DNA of 64,000 nt from Desulfovibrio gilichinskyi (GCF_900177375.1 NZ_FWZU01000003.1:558001-622000); one strand, 5' to 3'. Positions 1 to 9,711 are shown, counted from the stretch's first letter. Numbers and translations: made by a program. The notes: generated by a model not told the origin, from the letters alone.

Positions 1-638
1 TCTTTATCCATCAGTTCCGCGGTGAATGTGCCGCAGTTGATGGCCATAAACCTTTCGTGCGACCTGTCACTTAGCATGTGAATACCGCGCGCAATCAGCT
101 CTTTACCGGTTCCTGTTTCACCTTGAATAAGAACATTGCAGTTCATGGTGGCAAGCTGTTGGACAGTTTTTTTCAGTCGCAGTATGGATTCACTCTGCCC
201 GACTAACGGAAAATCCTGTTTACCCTGAGCTATAACCTGTCTGAGGCGTAGAACTTCAACGGATAAAGCCCGTTGTTCCAGAGCCTTGCGCACCTGCATG
301 CGGAGTTCGTCAAGGTTGAACGGCTTGGCAATGTAGGAATGAGCTCCTTTTTGCATGGCAGTAACAGCCGTTGATACAGTGGCATGTCCCGTAATCACAA
401 TTACTTCAGTTGTCGGCTGCATCTCCTTGATGTGTTCAAGAATTTGGATACCGTTCATTCGCGGCATCATCAAATCAGTCAGGACCAGTTCGTATTCGTC
501 TTTTTCCATTTGTTGCAGAGCTGCCATACCGGATTCAACCGCAACGGCGTGATACCCCTCCGCTGTCAGAACGTGCACAAGATTTTCGCGGGCAATGCGT
601 TCATCATCAACTATAAGAATATTGGCATGACTGATCAT
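1..638 (-). CDS. Sigma-54-dependent response regulator (NtrC family), 3' part outside window
   Basis: Partial gene, cut by the left edge; about 212 codons are visible. It starts at the ATG at 638. A receiver domain fills about residues 5-120, with acidic DDE at 11-13, phospho-acceptor D55 in the LTDLMMP context and K105 in AKPF. From about residue 145 a sigma-54 AAA+ domain begins, with Walker A GETGTGKE at 173-180. A C-terminal Fis-type helix-turn-helix is expected beyond the edge but not seen. The start overlaps the stop of the upstream sensor kinase in an ATGA, so the two are almost surely cotranscribed and form a two-component pair. The target promoters are unknown. Sigma-54 promoters exist elsewhere in this window, but nothing links them to this activator specifically. 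Confidence 0.93.
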   Translation of the reverse strand, partial: MISHANILIVDDERIARENLVHVLTAEGYHAVAVESGMAALQQMEKDEYELVLTDLMMPRMNGIQILEHIKEMQPTTEVIVITGHATVSTAVTAMQKGAHSYIAKPFNLDELRMQVRKALEQRALSVEVLRLRQVIAQGKQDFPLVGQSESILRLKKTVQQLATMNCNVLIQGETGTGKELIARGIHMLSDRSHERFMAINCGTFTAELMDK

Positions 639-2053
639 ACGATGGAGTCCTTTGCCAATGGCAGGTGGATAAAAAAGGTTGTGCCGTTACCGGGAGTACT
701 TTCTGTACGGATGCGTCCCTTATGTTTTTCAATAATGCCGTATACTATGTATAGTCCGAGGCCCGTGCCTTGTCCTACTTCCTTGGTTGAGAAAAACGGG
801 TCGAAAATACGCTCTAAGGTTTCAGTATCCATGCCTATTCCGGTGTCCTGCACAGTTATCAGAGCTTCCTCATTTTGAACTGTTCCACTGATAAAGATAG
901 ATCCGGCATTGTTGTCGATGGCCTGAACTGCATTGATGATAAGATTGATAAATGCTTCCTGCAATCGTTGCCGATCGGCTTGTATTAAAATTTTATCCGC
1001 GATGTCGGTTCTTATTGAAATATCTGACGGAACCTGACTTGATACAAGGCGCACGGCTGAATTGACTACAGCTTCAAGATGAGTCGGAGCCGGCGAATAT
1101 TCGCGCTCGCGGGAAAATTCAAGTAATCCTTTGACTATATCGCGTGATCTTAATGTTTCCTGTTCAATATTGTGCATCATTTTATCTGCAAGTGCATCTC
1201 TGCTTTGCGTGCTTTCCATTAAAATCTGGCAGGAAGTGGAAATGTTGTTCAGCGGATTGTTTAGCTGGTGAGCTATGCCTGAAGCCAGCGTTCCTATAGA
1301 AGAAAGTTTTTGAGCTTGGACCAGCTGTCTGCGCCGTTTTGTTAATTGCTCAACCATAGAATTAAGCGCGACAAAGACCTGCTGAACTTCATCGTGTGCG
1401 TTTTTGATGGGAAGAGCTTCAAAAGTACCAAGGGAAATACGTTTTGTCGCTTCCTGCACCAGACGTAGCGGAAGAAGAATATTTGAGCTGACAAACATAA
1501 CCAAAATTAAAACAACAATGGCCAATGCCACTATGGAAATTGCCAGATTGGTACGCAAGTCATTATTAATATTTAAAATGTTTTCACGCTCAAAACGGGC
1601 AATGGCCCTCGAATGTTCGACTATTGCCTGACCGTATTCACGAAGAAGAGTCGGTTCTTCGCTGAGTTTGTAGGTATTACTTGTTTTAATTTCAGAAGAA
1701 ATTTTACCAATTAATTCACGGTAATTGATTAAATTCTTACTAAGTGAAGCCCCATGCTGTTTTACCTCCGGCTGAGTAAAGTCCGCCATAAGCGATTGCA
1801 GTAGCGTTTCAGCCCGCTCAAGATACTCGATTCCCTGTGAGAATACGGTTGAGTCGTGATACAGAAACAGGTTTTTTTCTGCCCTGCGGACTTCAAGGAT
1901 CAAATTGCTGAGGTCGTCAACACGTTCAATCAGCAGGACTTCCCGTTCCAGATGAATAGTATTTGTGTATGAAAGTATGCCGATACATCCAAAACAGATG
2001 GAAAATATGGCGATACCGATCACAATTTTTTGCCGAATATTTAATTTGAACAT
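635..2053 (-). CDS. Membrane sensor histidine kinase (HAMP-HisKA-HATPase)
   Basis: 472 residues. A transmembrane helix lies at about 10-30, a periplasmic all-helical-looking sensor region at 31-165, and a second membrane helix at about 169-190. HAMP follows to about 245, then a HisKA dimerisation domain with phospho-accepting H262 in the GIAHQLNNPLN context. A HATPase domain has the N box (NLIINAVQAI), G1 (DTGIGM) and G2 (GQGTGLGL). There is no PAS domain. The HxxNNPL pattern is the NtrB/ZraS-like class that usually partners sigma-54 activators, which fits the ATGA-overlapped NtrC-type regulator downstream. The stimulus is not identifiable; the periplasmic domain suggests an extracytoplasmic signal. 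Confidence 0.93.
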   Translation of the reverse strand: MFKLNIRQKIVIGIAIFSICFGCIGILSYTNTIHLEREVLLIERVDDLSNLILEVRRAEKNLFLYHDSTVFSQGIEYLERAETLLQSLMADFTQPEVKQHGASLSKNLINYRELIGKISSEIKTSNTYKLSEEPTLLREYGQAIVEHSRAIARFERENILNINNDLRTNLAISIVALAIVVLILVMFVSSNILLPLRLVQEATKRISLGTFEALPIKNAHDEVQQVFVALNSMVEQLTKRRRQLVQAQKLSSIGTLASGIAHQLNNPLNNISTSCQILMESTQSRDALADKMMHNIEQETLRSRDIVKGLLEFSREREYSPAPTHLEAVVNSAVRLVSSQVPSDISIRTDIADKILIQADRQRLQEAFINLIINAVQAIDNNAGSIFISGTVQNEEALITVQDTGIGMDTETLERIFDPFFSTKEVGQGTGLGLYIVYGIIEKHKGRIRTESTPGNGTTFFIHLPLAKDSIV

Positions 2054-2178
2054 GAGATCTGCTTTTTAGAGGTAGTATAAAAAAATTATTTACTCTGATG
2101 CGTTATCTAAACTTATCTCGCTAATGTAAGGTTTGTTTTGTAAAAAGGCAATTGGGCCAGGTATAAAGTGATGGGTAA

Positions 2179-2508
2179 TCAGCAGAGTGGATGAATATTT
2201 TTCAGCAAATCATGCACGCAGTTGATTCGTGCCTGTTCATCATCAATCAGTAAGATATAAGTGCAGTTCCAGCATTCGTCAGTAATGCATTTCAGCTTAG
2301 GTGGAGCCGGAAGAGTCGTTTCTAGGTTATCAGTCTGGCCGATGTATAACGGGTGCACTTCAAATCCGGCAAGATGCCCGCGTGGGTGGGTATAAGAGAA
2401 GATGTAAACACCGCCGGATGGTGGAAGGGTTGAACTTTTCTTTTTAATTTCAAAAAAATATTCAGTCCCTAAGCCGCCTGTAAATGACCATTTATCTTGC
2501 CTGAACAT
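2179..2508 (-). CDS. Small GIY-YIG-like protein, apparently degenerate
   Basis: 109 residues. The segment GGVYIFSY followed about 20 residues later by LYIGQTDNL reads as the two core strands of a GIY-YIG nuclease fold (GVY and YIG). The helix after YIG (DNLETTL) lacks the arginine usually found there in active GIY-YIG nucleases, so catalysis is doubtful. The C-terminal third has two cysteine-containing stretches (CITDECWNC) that could bind a metal; this is only a guess. It stands alone between the sensor kinase and rubrerythrin. A purine-rich GGGG lies just before the ATG. Fold assignment is by eye from motif spacing; the biological role is unknown. Confidence 0.55.
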   Translation of the reverse strand: MFRQDKWSFTGGLGTEYFFEIKKKSSTLPPSGGVYIFSYTHPRGHLAGFEVHPLYIGQTDNLETTLPAPPKLKCITDECWNCTYILLIDDEQARINCVHDLLKNIHPLC

Positions 2509-2608
2509 GCTGCCCCTTTTTTATTTAGTCAAAAGTTTGTGTGATTTTAAAGGGGTAAAATTACATTCTATCTAGGTAATGTCTAGGGTCGTTGAATATT
2601 ATTGCATT

Positions 2609-2643
2609 AAAAAAGCCCTCAGCTTTACAGCTGAGGGCTTTTT
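2609..2643. terminator. Rho-independent terminator after rubrerythrin
   Basis: Perfect 11-bp stem (2614-2624 with 2629-2639), 4-nt loop, flanked by A and T runs on both sides. It lies just downstream of the rubrerythrin stop on the minus strand. Confidence 0.9.
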
Positions 2644-2681
2644 ATTCCCGAATAGATGAACGCTCGTATTCAGTAAAATTA

Positions 2682-3179
2682 TTAGTCTACTTTTTTATAT
2701 GCTTTAGGTGCGGCGCCGCAGATAGGACATTTTTCAGTGGCTGGACCGTCCTGAGTGTGACCGCATACTGAACAGATGTAGAATTCTGCATCAGAGAATT
2801 TGTCGCCGTCAGCTTCAAGTGCTTCGGTGTAAAGTTCAGCGTGAATTTTTTCTGCTTCGTTAGCAAAACCGAAGTAGCGGAGAACTGCATTTTCGCCTTC
2901 TGCTTTAGCGTCTTCCATCATTTCAGGATACATGGATTTGAATTCAAATGTTTCGCCTTCGATAGCTGCTTTGAGATTTTCTTCAGTTGAACCGATTCCT
3001 TTCAGAAGGCGAAGGTGTGCATGTGCGTGAATGGTTTCTGCTGCTGCAGCTGCGCGGAAAAGTTTAGCTACGCCTGGTTTGCCTTCGGACTCAGCTTTTT
3101 CTGCAAAAGCAAGATATTTACGGTTAGCCTGAGATTCTCCAGCAAAAGCGTCCTGCAAATTTTTAGTAGTCTTAGTCAT
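2682..3179 (-). CDS. rbr: Rubrerythrin
   Basis: 165 residues, the short form of the family. The N-terminal ferritin-like four-helix domain carries the diiron glutamates and histidines (GESQANRKY near residue 13, AAETIHAHAH near 47, and FANEAEKIHAELY near 105). The C-terminal rubredoxin domain has two CxxC knuckles (CSVCG and CPICG). In anaerobes it acts as a cytoplasmic NADH- or rubredoxin-linked peroxidase that removes hydrogen peroxide. The ribosome binding site AAGGAG sits 7 nt before the ATG. It is a single-gene unit with its own terminator and a 425-bp upstream region shared with divergent gadC. I looked for a clear PerR box and did not find one. Confidence 0.96.
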   Translation of the reverse strand: MTKTTKNLQDAFAGESQANRKYLAFAEKAESEGKPGVAKLFRAAAAAETIHAHAHLRLLKGIGSTEENLKAAIEGETFEFKSMYPEMMEDAKAEGENAVLRYFGFANEAEKIHAELYTEALEADGDKFSDAEFYICSVCGHTQDGPATEKCPICGAAPKAYKKVD

Positions 3180-3604
3180 TTAAATTCTCCTTAAAGTTTA
3201 GGTTATATTGAGTAGTGGTATAGTGAATTCGGGTGAACTTGTTTCGTTGAAGTTAGTAGTAACTATTATCGTTAAATGTAGCAAGCAAAATTTTAAATAA
3301 TTTTGTATTTTTTTTGCGCACCACTTTTAGCGCGTTAACTCTACCTGCTCCCTTCATATTAAATAACTGATTAACATTTTTTACAGAAATTGCCTAACTT
3401 TTCATAATAAAGAGTAACTGGAAGAATAAGTACCATAAAATTGGATTAATATATTGTATTTAAACTTTTTGATTACTTGCTCATATTAATGTTATACGTA
3501 TAACTGATTTTGAATAGGTACCTAATTTCTATTATGATTTAGTGCTATAAGTGATATTTAAAATCCGGTAAAAGGCTAAACCTTTAAATCAGGAGCTGCT
3601 GTTC
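3180..3604. promoter_or_regulatory. 425-bp divergent intergenic region rbr / gadC
   Basis: No gene-like open frame. AT-rich, with rbr and gadC reading outward, so it must hold both promoters. The one clear structured element is the perfect 14-bp palindrome at 3491-3504, listed separately. I could not place the rbr -35/-10 boxes with confidence. Confidence 0.6.
3491..3504. promoter_or_regulatory. Perfect 14-bp palindrome upstream of gadCB
   Basis: GTTATACGTATAAC is fully self-complementary. A weak -35 (TTGATT) lies upstream, and TATACG inside the palindrome could serve as a -10, so a protein bound here would overlap a possible promoter 100 nt before gadC. The cognate regulator is unknown. Confidence 0.4.
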
Positions 3605-5056
3605 ATGGCAAAATCTAAAAAAATGTCAGTTTTCACATTAAGTATGATGACTGTAGCGGCAGTTGTCAGTCTGCGAGGACTTCCCATGATGGCTAAGGAA
3701 GGGCTCTCAATGATATTTTATATCCTTTTTGCCACAGTTATGTTCCTGATACCCGCTTCGCTTGTTGCCGCGGAACTCGGCGGCGCATTCAGCGTTAAAG
3801 GCGGCGGCGTTTATACTTGGATAAAAGAAGCATTCGGTTCCAGATGGGGGTTCACTGCTATCTGGTTGCAATGGATTCAAAATGTTGTCTGGTATCCTAC
3901 GGTGCTTGCTTTTGCCGCAAGTGCGCTTGCATATCTGTTTATGGACCCGTCTTTGGCTGATAACGGGGTGTACACCGGAATAGTTATTCTTGTTTGTTAC
4001 TGGGCGGCAACATTTGTGACCATGGCCGGAGCAGATGTTGCAAGTTCTGTAACTAAGTATGGAGTTCTACTTGGAACTTTGCTTCCGGGAATATTTATTA
4101 TAATTTTAGGTGCTGTCTGGATCGTGCAGGGTAATCCCATTCAATTTCTTGAGCCTAGCACCGCCGTTGTTGCTGCCGAAAAGCTTGCATATCAGGCTCC
4201 GCATGTGCGCTTTTTTCCATACATTACAGGGTTAGGCAGTGTGGCCTTTTTAGCGGGAATTGTACTGCTTTTTGCTGGGGTGGAAGTTCAGGCTGTTCAC
4301 GCTACCGATCTTGAAGACCCTGCCAAACAGTTTCCTGAAAGTATGTTTCTTGCCGCGGCTATTATTTTCGGATTGTTTATTTTAGGGTCGCTGGCTGTCG
4401 CAACTGTAATTCCGGTCTCTGAAATCAGTCTTACCGCCGGTTTGATGCAGGCGTTTAAGCAGCTTCTTGATGCATTTCATCTCGGGTTCATTACTCCGGT
4501 AATAGGACTGCTTGCAGCATTCGGAGCCATAGGCGGAGTTATGTCATGGGTCGGCGGACCCAGCCGCGGACTTTTGCATACAGCCCGCCAAGGCGAAATT
4601 CCGCCATTTATGGCCAAAGTTAATAAAAATGGAATTCAGGTTAATATTCTGCTGATTCAAGCGGTGATTGTCAGCATATTGGCTTCGCTTTACTTTATTA
4701 TGGATAATGTAAGCGTGGCTTTTTTCGTGCTTTCGGCAATCACTGTGACCCTTTATCTAGTCATGTACATTCTTATGTATGCGGCAGCTATTAAACTGCG
4801 CATTACCCGTCCTGATCTGCCACGTTCATATAAAGTTCCCGGCGGAACTCTTGGAATGTGTCTGGTTGCCGGAATTGGTTTGATCGGTGTAGGGTTTGCG
4901 TTGCTTGTAGGTTTTTTCCCTCCGTCCAACCTGCCTGTTGGTAACCCTACGTTTTATGTCTGTCTGGTCGCGGCCGGTATGATTGTTTTTACCGGATTGC
5001 CTATGCTGATTCATGCAATGAAAAAACCTGAGTGGAAGCAGACTTCTGATGATTAG
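3605..5056 (+). CDS. gadC: Glutamate/GABA antiporter, APC family
   Basis: 483 residues with about 12 hydrophobic segments typical of the amino acid-polyamine-organocation family. The N-terminal third (GLSMIFYILFA, LVAAELG, GGGVYTWIKEAFGSRWGF) follows the GadC/YjeM-type pattern. The GadC assignment rests on this similarity and on the glutamate decarboxylase 26 bp downstream. Together they import glutamate and export GABA, consuming one cytoplasmic proton per decarboxylation. It begins at ATG with AGGAGCTGCTGTTC before it. I do not see an obvious long C-terminal plug as in E. coli GadC: the protein ends shortly after the last membrane helix, so pH gating may differ. Confidence 0.85.
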   Translation: MAKSKKMSVFTLSMMTVAAVVSLRGLPMMAKEGLSMIFYILFATVMFLIPASLVAAELGGAFSVKGGGVYTWIKEAFGSRWGFTAIWLQWIQNVVWYPTVLAFAASALAYLFMDPSLADNGVYTGIVILVCYWAATFVTMAGADVASSVTKYGVLLGTLLPGIFIIILGAVWIVQGNPIQFLEPSTAVVAAEKLAYQAPHVRFFPYITGLGSVAFLAGIVLLFAGVEVQAVHATDLEDPAKQFPESMFLAAAIIFGLFILGSLAVATVIPVSEISLTAGLMQAFKQLLDAFHLGFITPVIGLLAAFGAIGGVMSWVGGPSRGLLHTARQGEIPPFMAKVNKNGIQVNILLIQAVIVSILASLYFIMDNVSVAFFVLSAITVTLYLVMYILMYAAAIKLRITRPDLPRSYKVPGGTLGMCLVAGIGLIGVGFALLVGFFPPSNLPVGNPTFYVCLVAAGMIVFTGLPMLIHAMKKPEWKQTSDD

Positions 5057-5082
5057 AAATTTAAAAAAAGGAGAAATATAAG

Positions 5083-6480
5083 ATGGCATTACACCATAAA
5101 AATTCAATCAAAGAGAATTTGCTGGATGATGTATACGCTTCAACCGATATGTCGGTGCGTATGCCCAAATATGTATTTCCTGCTGATGAGCATGATCCTC
5201 GTCATGCCTATCAGGTGGTGCATGATGAATTGATGCTGGACGGAAATTCACGCCAGAACATGGCTACTTTCTGTCAGACTTGGGTAGACCCTGAAGTTCA
5301 CAAACTTATGGATGAGTGTGTAGATAAAAATATGATCGATAAGGATGAATATCCTCAGACGGCTGAACTTGAAGCCCGTTGCGTGCATATGCTTGCCGAT
5401 CTTTGGAATTCGCCTGATGCCGCTAATACTTTAGGATGTTCCACCACCGGTTCCAGTGAAGCTGCTATGCTCGGAGGCATGGCTTTGAAATGGCGATGGC
5501 GTGATAAAATGAAAAAAGAAGGCAAGCCTACAGACAGGCCGAATCTCATATGCGGTCCGGTGCAGATTTGCTGGCATAAATTTGCCCGTTACTGGGATGT
5601 TGAGTTGCGTGAAATTCCTATGGAAAAAGATCGTTTGATTATGACCCCCGAAGAAGTCATCAAACGGTGTGATGAAAATACGATTGGAGTTGTCCCTACG
5701 CTCGGAGTTACATTCACTTGTCAGTATGAGCCTGTCAAAGCGGTCTGTGAGGCACTGGATAAACTTCAAGCTGAGACGGGGCTTGATATTCCTGTTCATG
5801 TTGACGGCGCAAGCGGAGGGTTTCTGGCTCCGTTTGTAGAGCCTGAACTGGAATGGGATTTCCGCCTTGAGCGCGTCAAATCGATCAATGCTTCAGGTCA
5901 TAAATACGGACTTGCTCCGCTTGGCGTCGGATGGGTTATCTGGCGCGATAAGGAAGATCTGCCAGAAGATTTGATATTCCGCGTTAACTATCTTGGCGGC
6001 GATATTCCAACATTCGCTCTAAACTTTTCGCGTCCGGGGGGGCAGATTGTAGCGCAATATTACAATTTTTTACGGCTCGGCAGAGAAGGGTACCGCAAAA
6101 TACATCAGGCTTGTTATGATACGGCGCAAGCCCTTGCTAATAGAATTGCAGAGATGGGGCCGTTTGAAATTATTTATAACGGAAAAGGCGGCATCCCTGC
6201 ACTCAGCTGGAAATTGAAAGAAGGAGTTGATCACGGTTTCTCGTTGTATGATCTCTCCGATCGCATGCGCAGTCGCGGATGGCAGGTTCCGGCCTATTCC
6301 ATGCCTGCCAATCGTGAGGATTTAGTCATCATGCGCATGCTTGTCCGTCATGGGGTAAGTCGTGACCTTGGAGAGCTATTACTGGCTGATATGCAACGTT
6401 GTCTTGATTTCTTGAAAAAGAATCCGATGACTATGCCTTTGTCAGAAGAAGATGCCGGAGGATTCAGTCACTCGAAGTAG
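5083..6480 (+). CDS. gadB: Glutamate decarboxylase (PLP-dependent)
   Basis: 465 residues, the normal family length. Cofactor residues are clear: DGASGG (D241) and [11 protein letters not shown] with the Schiff-base lysine K274. The reaction is L-glutamate to GABA plus CO2, consuming a proton, in the cytoplasm. A strong AAAGGAG precedes the ATG, and the gene is 26 bp after gadC, so the pair forms a two-gene operon closed by the terminator at 6508. A histidine is present three residues from the C-terminus (FSHSK), near where the E. coli enzyme has its pH-switching histidine; equivalence is an inference. Acid-resistance decarboxylase systems are not a hallmark of sulfate reducers, so this may be an acquired or stress-niche trait. 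Confidence 0.95.
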   Translation: MALHHKNSIKENLLDDVYASTDMSVRMPKYVFPADEHDPRHAYQVVHDELMLDGNSRQNMATFCQTWVDPEVHKLMDECVDKNMIDKDEYPQTAELEARCVHMLADLWNSPDAANTLGCSTTGSSEAAMLGGMALKWRWRDKMKKEGKPTDRPNLICGPVQICWHKFARYWDVELREIPMEKDRLIMTPEEVIKRCDENTIGVVPTLGVTFTCQYEPVKAVCEALDKLQAETGLDIPVHVDGASGGFLAPFVEPELEWDFRLERVKSINASGHKYGLAPLGVGWVIWRDKEDLPEDLIFRVNYLGGDIPTFALNFSRPGGQIVAQYYNFLRLGREGYRKIHQACYDTAQALANRIAEMGPFEIIYNGKGGIPALSWKLKEGVDHGFSLYDLSDRMRSRGWQVPAYSMPANREDLVIMRMLVRHGVSRDLGELLLADMQRCLDFLKKNPMTMPLSEEDAGGFSHSK

Positions 6481-6507
6481 ATATAGAAATTATTTAATTT
6501 CTTTTTG

Positions 6508-6540
6508 CCCTGCTTGATATATTTCAGGCAGGGTTTCTTA
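6508..6540 (+). terminator. Terminator after gadB
   Basis: Stem CCCTGC/GCAGGG (6508-6513 with 6528-6533), 14-nt loop, followed by TTTCTT. It closes the gadCB unit. Confidence 0.7.
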
Positions 6541-6705
6541 ATTGGTAACGCATTTAAAAAAAGCAAAAACGATTAGCAGTATTTTTGACTTGTTATTTTG
6601 CTTATTTAAAAAATTTACTTGACTGTTTTTGGCAATGTTTTAATTTTAAAGAATGTTACAATAGTGTGTCATTTTTGTTAAAATTTAGTGTGCCTGTGGT
6701 GAATT

Positions 6706-9700
6706 ATGAAAATGTTTTTTGATAATCAAGATTATGAACTGCTCGGAATTGTCCGTGATATTCTCAACCGCGATGTCGCTACCAGCGAAGATCGTTATCT
6801 CCTTGCGCCCCATTTAAGTCCGCACGGCATAAGGGAACTGGTTGGGTCGCGCGGGCTGAGAATCGCATATTCTGTTGCGCATTTGTTAAGTTCTCTGGAA
6901 ACCGGAGGCGTCTCCGGGCGACTTTCTGCCTTGCGCTCATTGCATGATGAAGTTCTCGCAATGCCTAAAGGTGCGCTCCGCATGAACACTGCGCGCGTGC
7001 TTATTCAGATAATGAAGAAGCTTGTCCGTTCGGTTGATGATGAAGAATTATGCCTTGAACTTGCCCACAATTTTCATGAGGCGGCAACCGGCAAGCCTCG
7101 TATTGTCCGCGAATTTCTTGATAATTATTATCTGCTTGAGATGCCGGAAGAATGGAACCATATTTCATTTGATCACCGCGTTCATGATGCAAACAGCAAA
7201 GGTCGTAAATCACCTACTCATTTGATAATGGATGCCTGGATCAAGGGCATCAGAAGTTTGACGGTTGTATATTATAATCATGTCGGCGTAGTTGAATCAC
7301 GCGAGCTTTATGAAGCTGCTCGGATTATGGATATCGATGTTAAAGTCGGCATCGAATATCAGGTGCGCTGGCAGGACCGTTCAGTCGGGCTTATCTGGAC
7401 ACTTGACGGGTTTGATAACGGACGTGATTTTGAGAGATTCATCCAATCAAAAGAAGTTGTTAAATTTTTGGAAGAAGGACGTGAAGTTGCGCTTTGGCAG
7501 CAAAAGCAGGTCGTCAAAAGTCTGGACCATTTTAACAAGCATCAGCGTGAAAGACTCGGAGATATGTTCGGGGTTATTTGCCCTGAAATATGCGAATCCG
7601 ACTTTTTAGCATTTGTCGGAACAGGGCAGCCTTCATTTTTACATATGGGTCGTTATATTCTTGAGCTGCTCATGCCTGTGTTAAAAAAACGGGTTAAAGA
7701 GCTTAAGGATCAGTATAAGGATGCTGACGAAACTAGGCGTGCGGAGATAGAGAGCCTTGTTGCGGCAATAAATAAATTTGATGTTGAAATGATTCTTGAA
7801 CAATTCATGTGTTCTGATGTTGCGTGTTCAATTGACGGGCGTATTGTTCACTCTGAACTGACAGATTTGCCGGAACTTATGACTCTTTCACCCGAGGAGT
7901 TCGTACAGAGGATTCGCCGAATCGCATCGCAGAAAAGAATAACTCTTGTTCCGGACGGACTGACTATCGCAGATATTATCTGTATTCTGTATAAATGCGG
8001 TGGTACAATCCGGTATATTGAAGAGTTCAACCTTAAACGTATTTCTTTAGGAACCGCCAAAATCGCGGAAGAAGTTCATGCATTACGTCAGGTGCTTAAT
8101 GAACGGAATTTGCTTGAACTTAAAAATATTATTTCCCGGGCAATTCATGTCCTTGAAAATACGGGAACTGTAGAAGAGCGGGAAGTTCTTGACTGTCTGC
8201 ACCACGTTCTCACGCACATGGGAACGTTCAGTTACATGTATGGCGGTTCAAGGTTGCAAGCCCGCATCGGAAGCGGGTCTTCCGGTATTATTGCCCGCAC
8301 ACGCGGTATGGGGATGGTTGTTGCTGATACTTTACCCAGCCGGGCCGCAAAAAAAGTTTTTTTTGAGCTTGAACAGGGAGGATGCCCTATTCCTGCCAGA
8401 GCCGAAGTCTGTCTTGATGTCACTTTGACTCCGAAATCATCGGACAGCACCTTTTATAATCGATCAATGAGGTTTTTACGGACCATTCCGCTGATCGATG
8501 GATTCGGTTATGAAAAATCAGAGGATTGGCGTTTGACCCGTTTTATTGCATGTCCGAAAAATAAAACAAATATAGCAATGCTTGGCGGTCTTGGCGACTC
8601 CGGGAATAATTTTACTTTGGACCATATACACGGGAGTAAAAAGTCTCGTTCCTTCAGGTATATGAACTCGACGCTGAAAAACGGGCTTAAGATTCTACTC
8701 GGTTTTATTCCTGCTTTTCTGACTTTTGCGCTGACTAAAGATTGGTGGCTTTTACGTTTCTTCGGCGCGTTTATCTGGTTCGGTATTACCGGCTGGCGCA
8801 ATATTACTCAAGCCGTGCTTGGCGGAGGCGGTTTTATCCGTTCGCCACTTTCGCGCTGGAATGATTATATCAGCTGGAGCAGAATATCTGATTCGTTGCT
8901 GTTCACAGGATTCTCGGTTCCGTTGCTTGATTATTTTGTTAAAACTTTACTTCTCGATCAGGGATTTGGCATAAATACGCACACTAACCCTGTAATGCTT
9001 TACGGGGTTATGGGGCTAGCAAACGGACTTTATATATTCAGTCATAATATGTTCAGAGGATTGCCACGAAGTGCTGCATTTTGGAATCTGTTGCGGTCCA
9101 TATTCACTGTTCCGCTTGCTATCGGTCTAAGTAGTGGAATAGGCGCCGTGCTCGGAATTGCCGGAGTTGCTTCAGTTGAGATGGTACTCCAGAGGTGGGC
9201 AGCAGTTATCTCAAAGCTGGCATCAGATATGGTCGGCGGAATTATTGAAGGGTTAGCTGACCGTCATGAGAATATCCGCATGAGATTGTGGGATTATGAA
9301 AGAACTATCAAAAGTGTTTTTGACTGCTATACACAACTTGAAATGATGTTCCCTGAACGAAACGGACGTGACATGTTGTCTGATCCTGAAGAATTTATTG
9401 CAGAAATGAAAAGCACCGGTAGCGATCTTGAAAAAATATTTATAATCAATGCGCTTGATTTGTTGAGATTCTGGATGTTTCAGCCGCGTGCTCGTAGCGC
9501 CCTCAGGTTAAGTCTGAAGCACATGAGTATTGAAGAAAAGTCTATCTTCCTTGCATCGCAAAACGTCTTATTCGCAGAAAAAGAAATAAGCAGACTGCTC
9601 GTTGACGGTTTGATCGGAAAAAGTTTCGGCAGACCGCTGGCGTTTTATCTGGACTATGGAAAAGATTATCTTGAGGCTATGAAGAAAGAAGTTTTAGTTG

Positions 9701-9711
9701 CGCAGCATTAA
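6706..9711 (+). CDS. Large unknown protein: PHP-like segment plus C-terminal membrane region
   Basis: 1001 residues; I cannot assign a function. Residues 1-150 are helical and soluble. Residues 155-220 have the rhythm of a PHP phosphoesterase core (FDHRVHDANSKGRKSP, then a YNHVGV turn, then VKVGIEY), but the HxH signature is reduced to RVH, so metal-dependent catalysis is doubtful. Residues 220-640 are mixed alpha/beta and include a charged helical stretch near 335-370. From about 660 to 830 there are four to six hydrophobic segments, followed by a soluble helical tail of about 170 residues. There is no signal peptide, so the N-terminal bulk should be cytoplasmic. It is monocistronic; TTGACT-N16-TAATTT at about 6620-6650 is a possible promoter. 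Base and codon use match the neighbours. Confidence 0.8.
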   Translation: MKMFFDNQDYELLGIVRDILNRDVATSEDRYLLAPHLSPHGIRELVGSRGLRIAYSVAHLLSSLETGGVSGRLSALRSLHDEVLAMPKGALRMNTARVLIQIMKKLVRSVDDEELCLELAHNFHEAATGKPRIVREFLDNYYLLEMPEEWNHISFDHRVHDANSKGRKSPTHLIMDAWIKGIRSLTVVYYNHVGVVESRELYEAARIMDIDVKVGIEYQVRWQDRSVGLIWTLDGFDNGRDFERFIQSKEVVKFLEEGREVALWQQKQVVKSLDHFNKHQRERLGDMFGVICPEICESDFLAFVGTGQPSFLHMGRYILELLMPVLKKRVKELKDQYKDADETRRAEIESLVAAINKFDVEMILEQFMCSDVACSIDGRIVHSELTDLPELMTLSPEEFVQRIRRIASQKRITLVPDGLTIADIICILYKCGGTIRYIEEFNLKRISLGTAKIAEEVHALRQVLNERNLLELKNIISRAIHVLENTGTVEEREVLDCLHHVLTHMGTFSYMYGGSRLQARIGSGSSGIIARTRGMGMVVADTLPSRAAKKVFFELEQGGCPIPARAEVCLDVTLTPKSSDSTFYNRSMRFLRTIPLIDGFGYEKSEDWRLTRFIACPKNKTNIAMLGGLGDSGNNFTLDHIHGSKKSRSFRYMNSTLKNGLKILLGFIPAFLTFALTKDWWLLRFFGAFIWFGITGWRNITQAVLGGGGFIRSPLSRWNDYISWSRISDSLLFTGFSVPLLDYFVKTLLLDQGFGINTHTNPVMLYGVMGLANGLYIFSHNMFRGLPRSAAFWNLLRSIFTVPLAIGLSSGIGAVLGIAGVASVEMVLQRWAAVISKLASDMVGGIIEGLADRHENIRMRLWDYERTIKSVFDCYTQLEMMFPERNGRDMLSDPEEFIAEMKSTGSDLEKIFIINALDLLRFWMFQPRARSALRLSLKHMSIEEKSIFLASQNVLFAEKEISRLLVDGLIGKSFGRPLAFYLDYGKDYLEAMKKEVLVAQH

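Noticed and set aside
3180-3320. AT-rich stretch before rubrerythrin examined for a PerR box
   Set aside because: No palindrome close to TTATAAT-N-ATTATAA was found.
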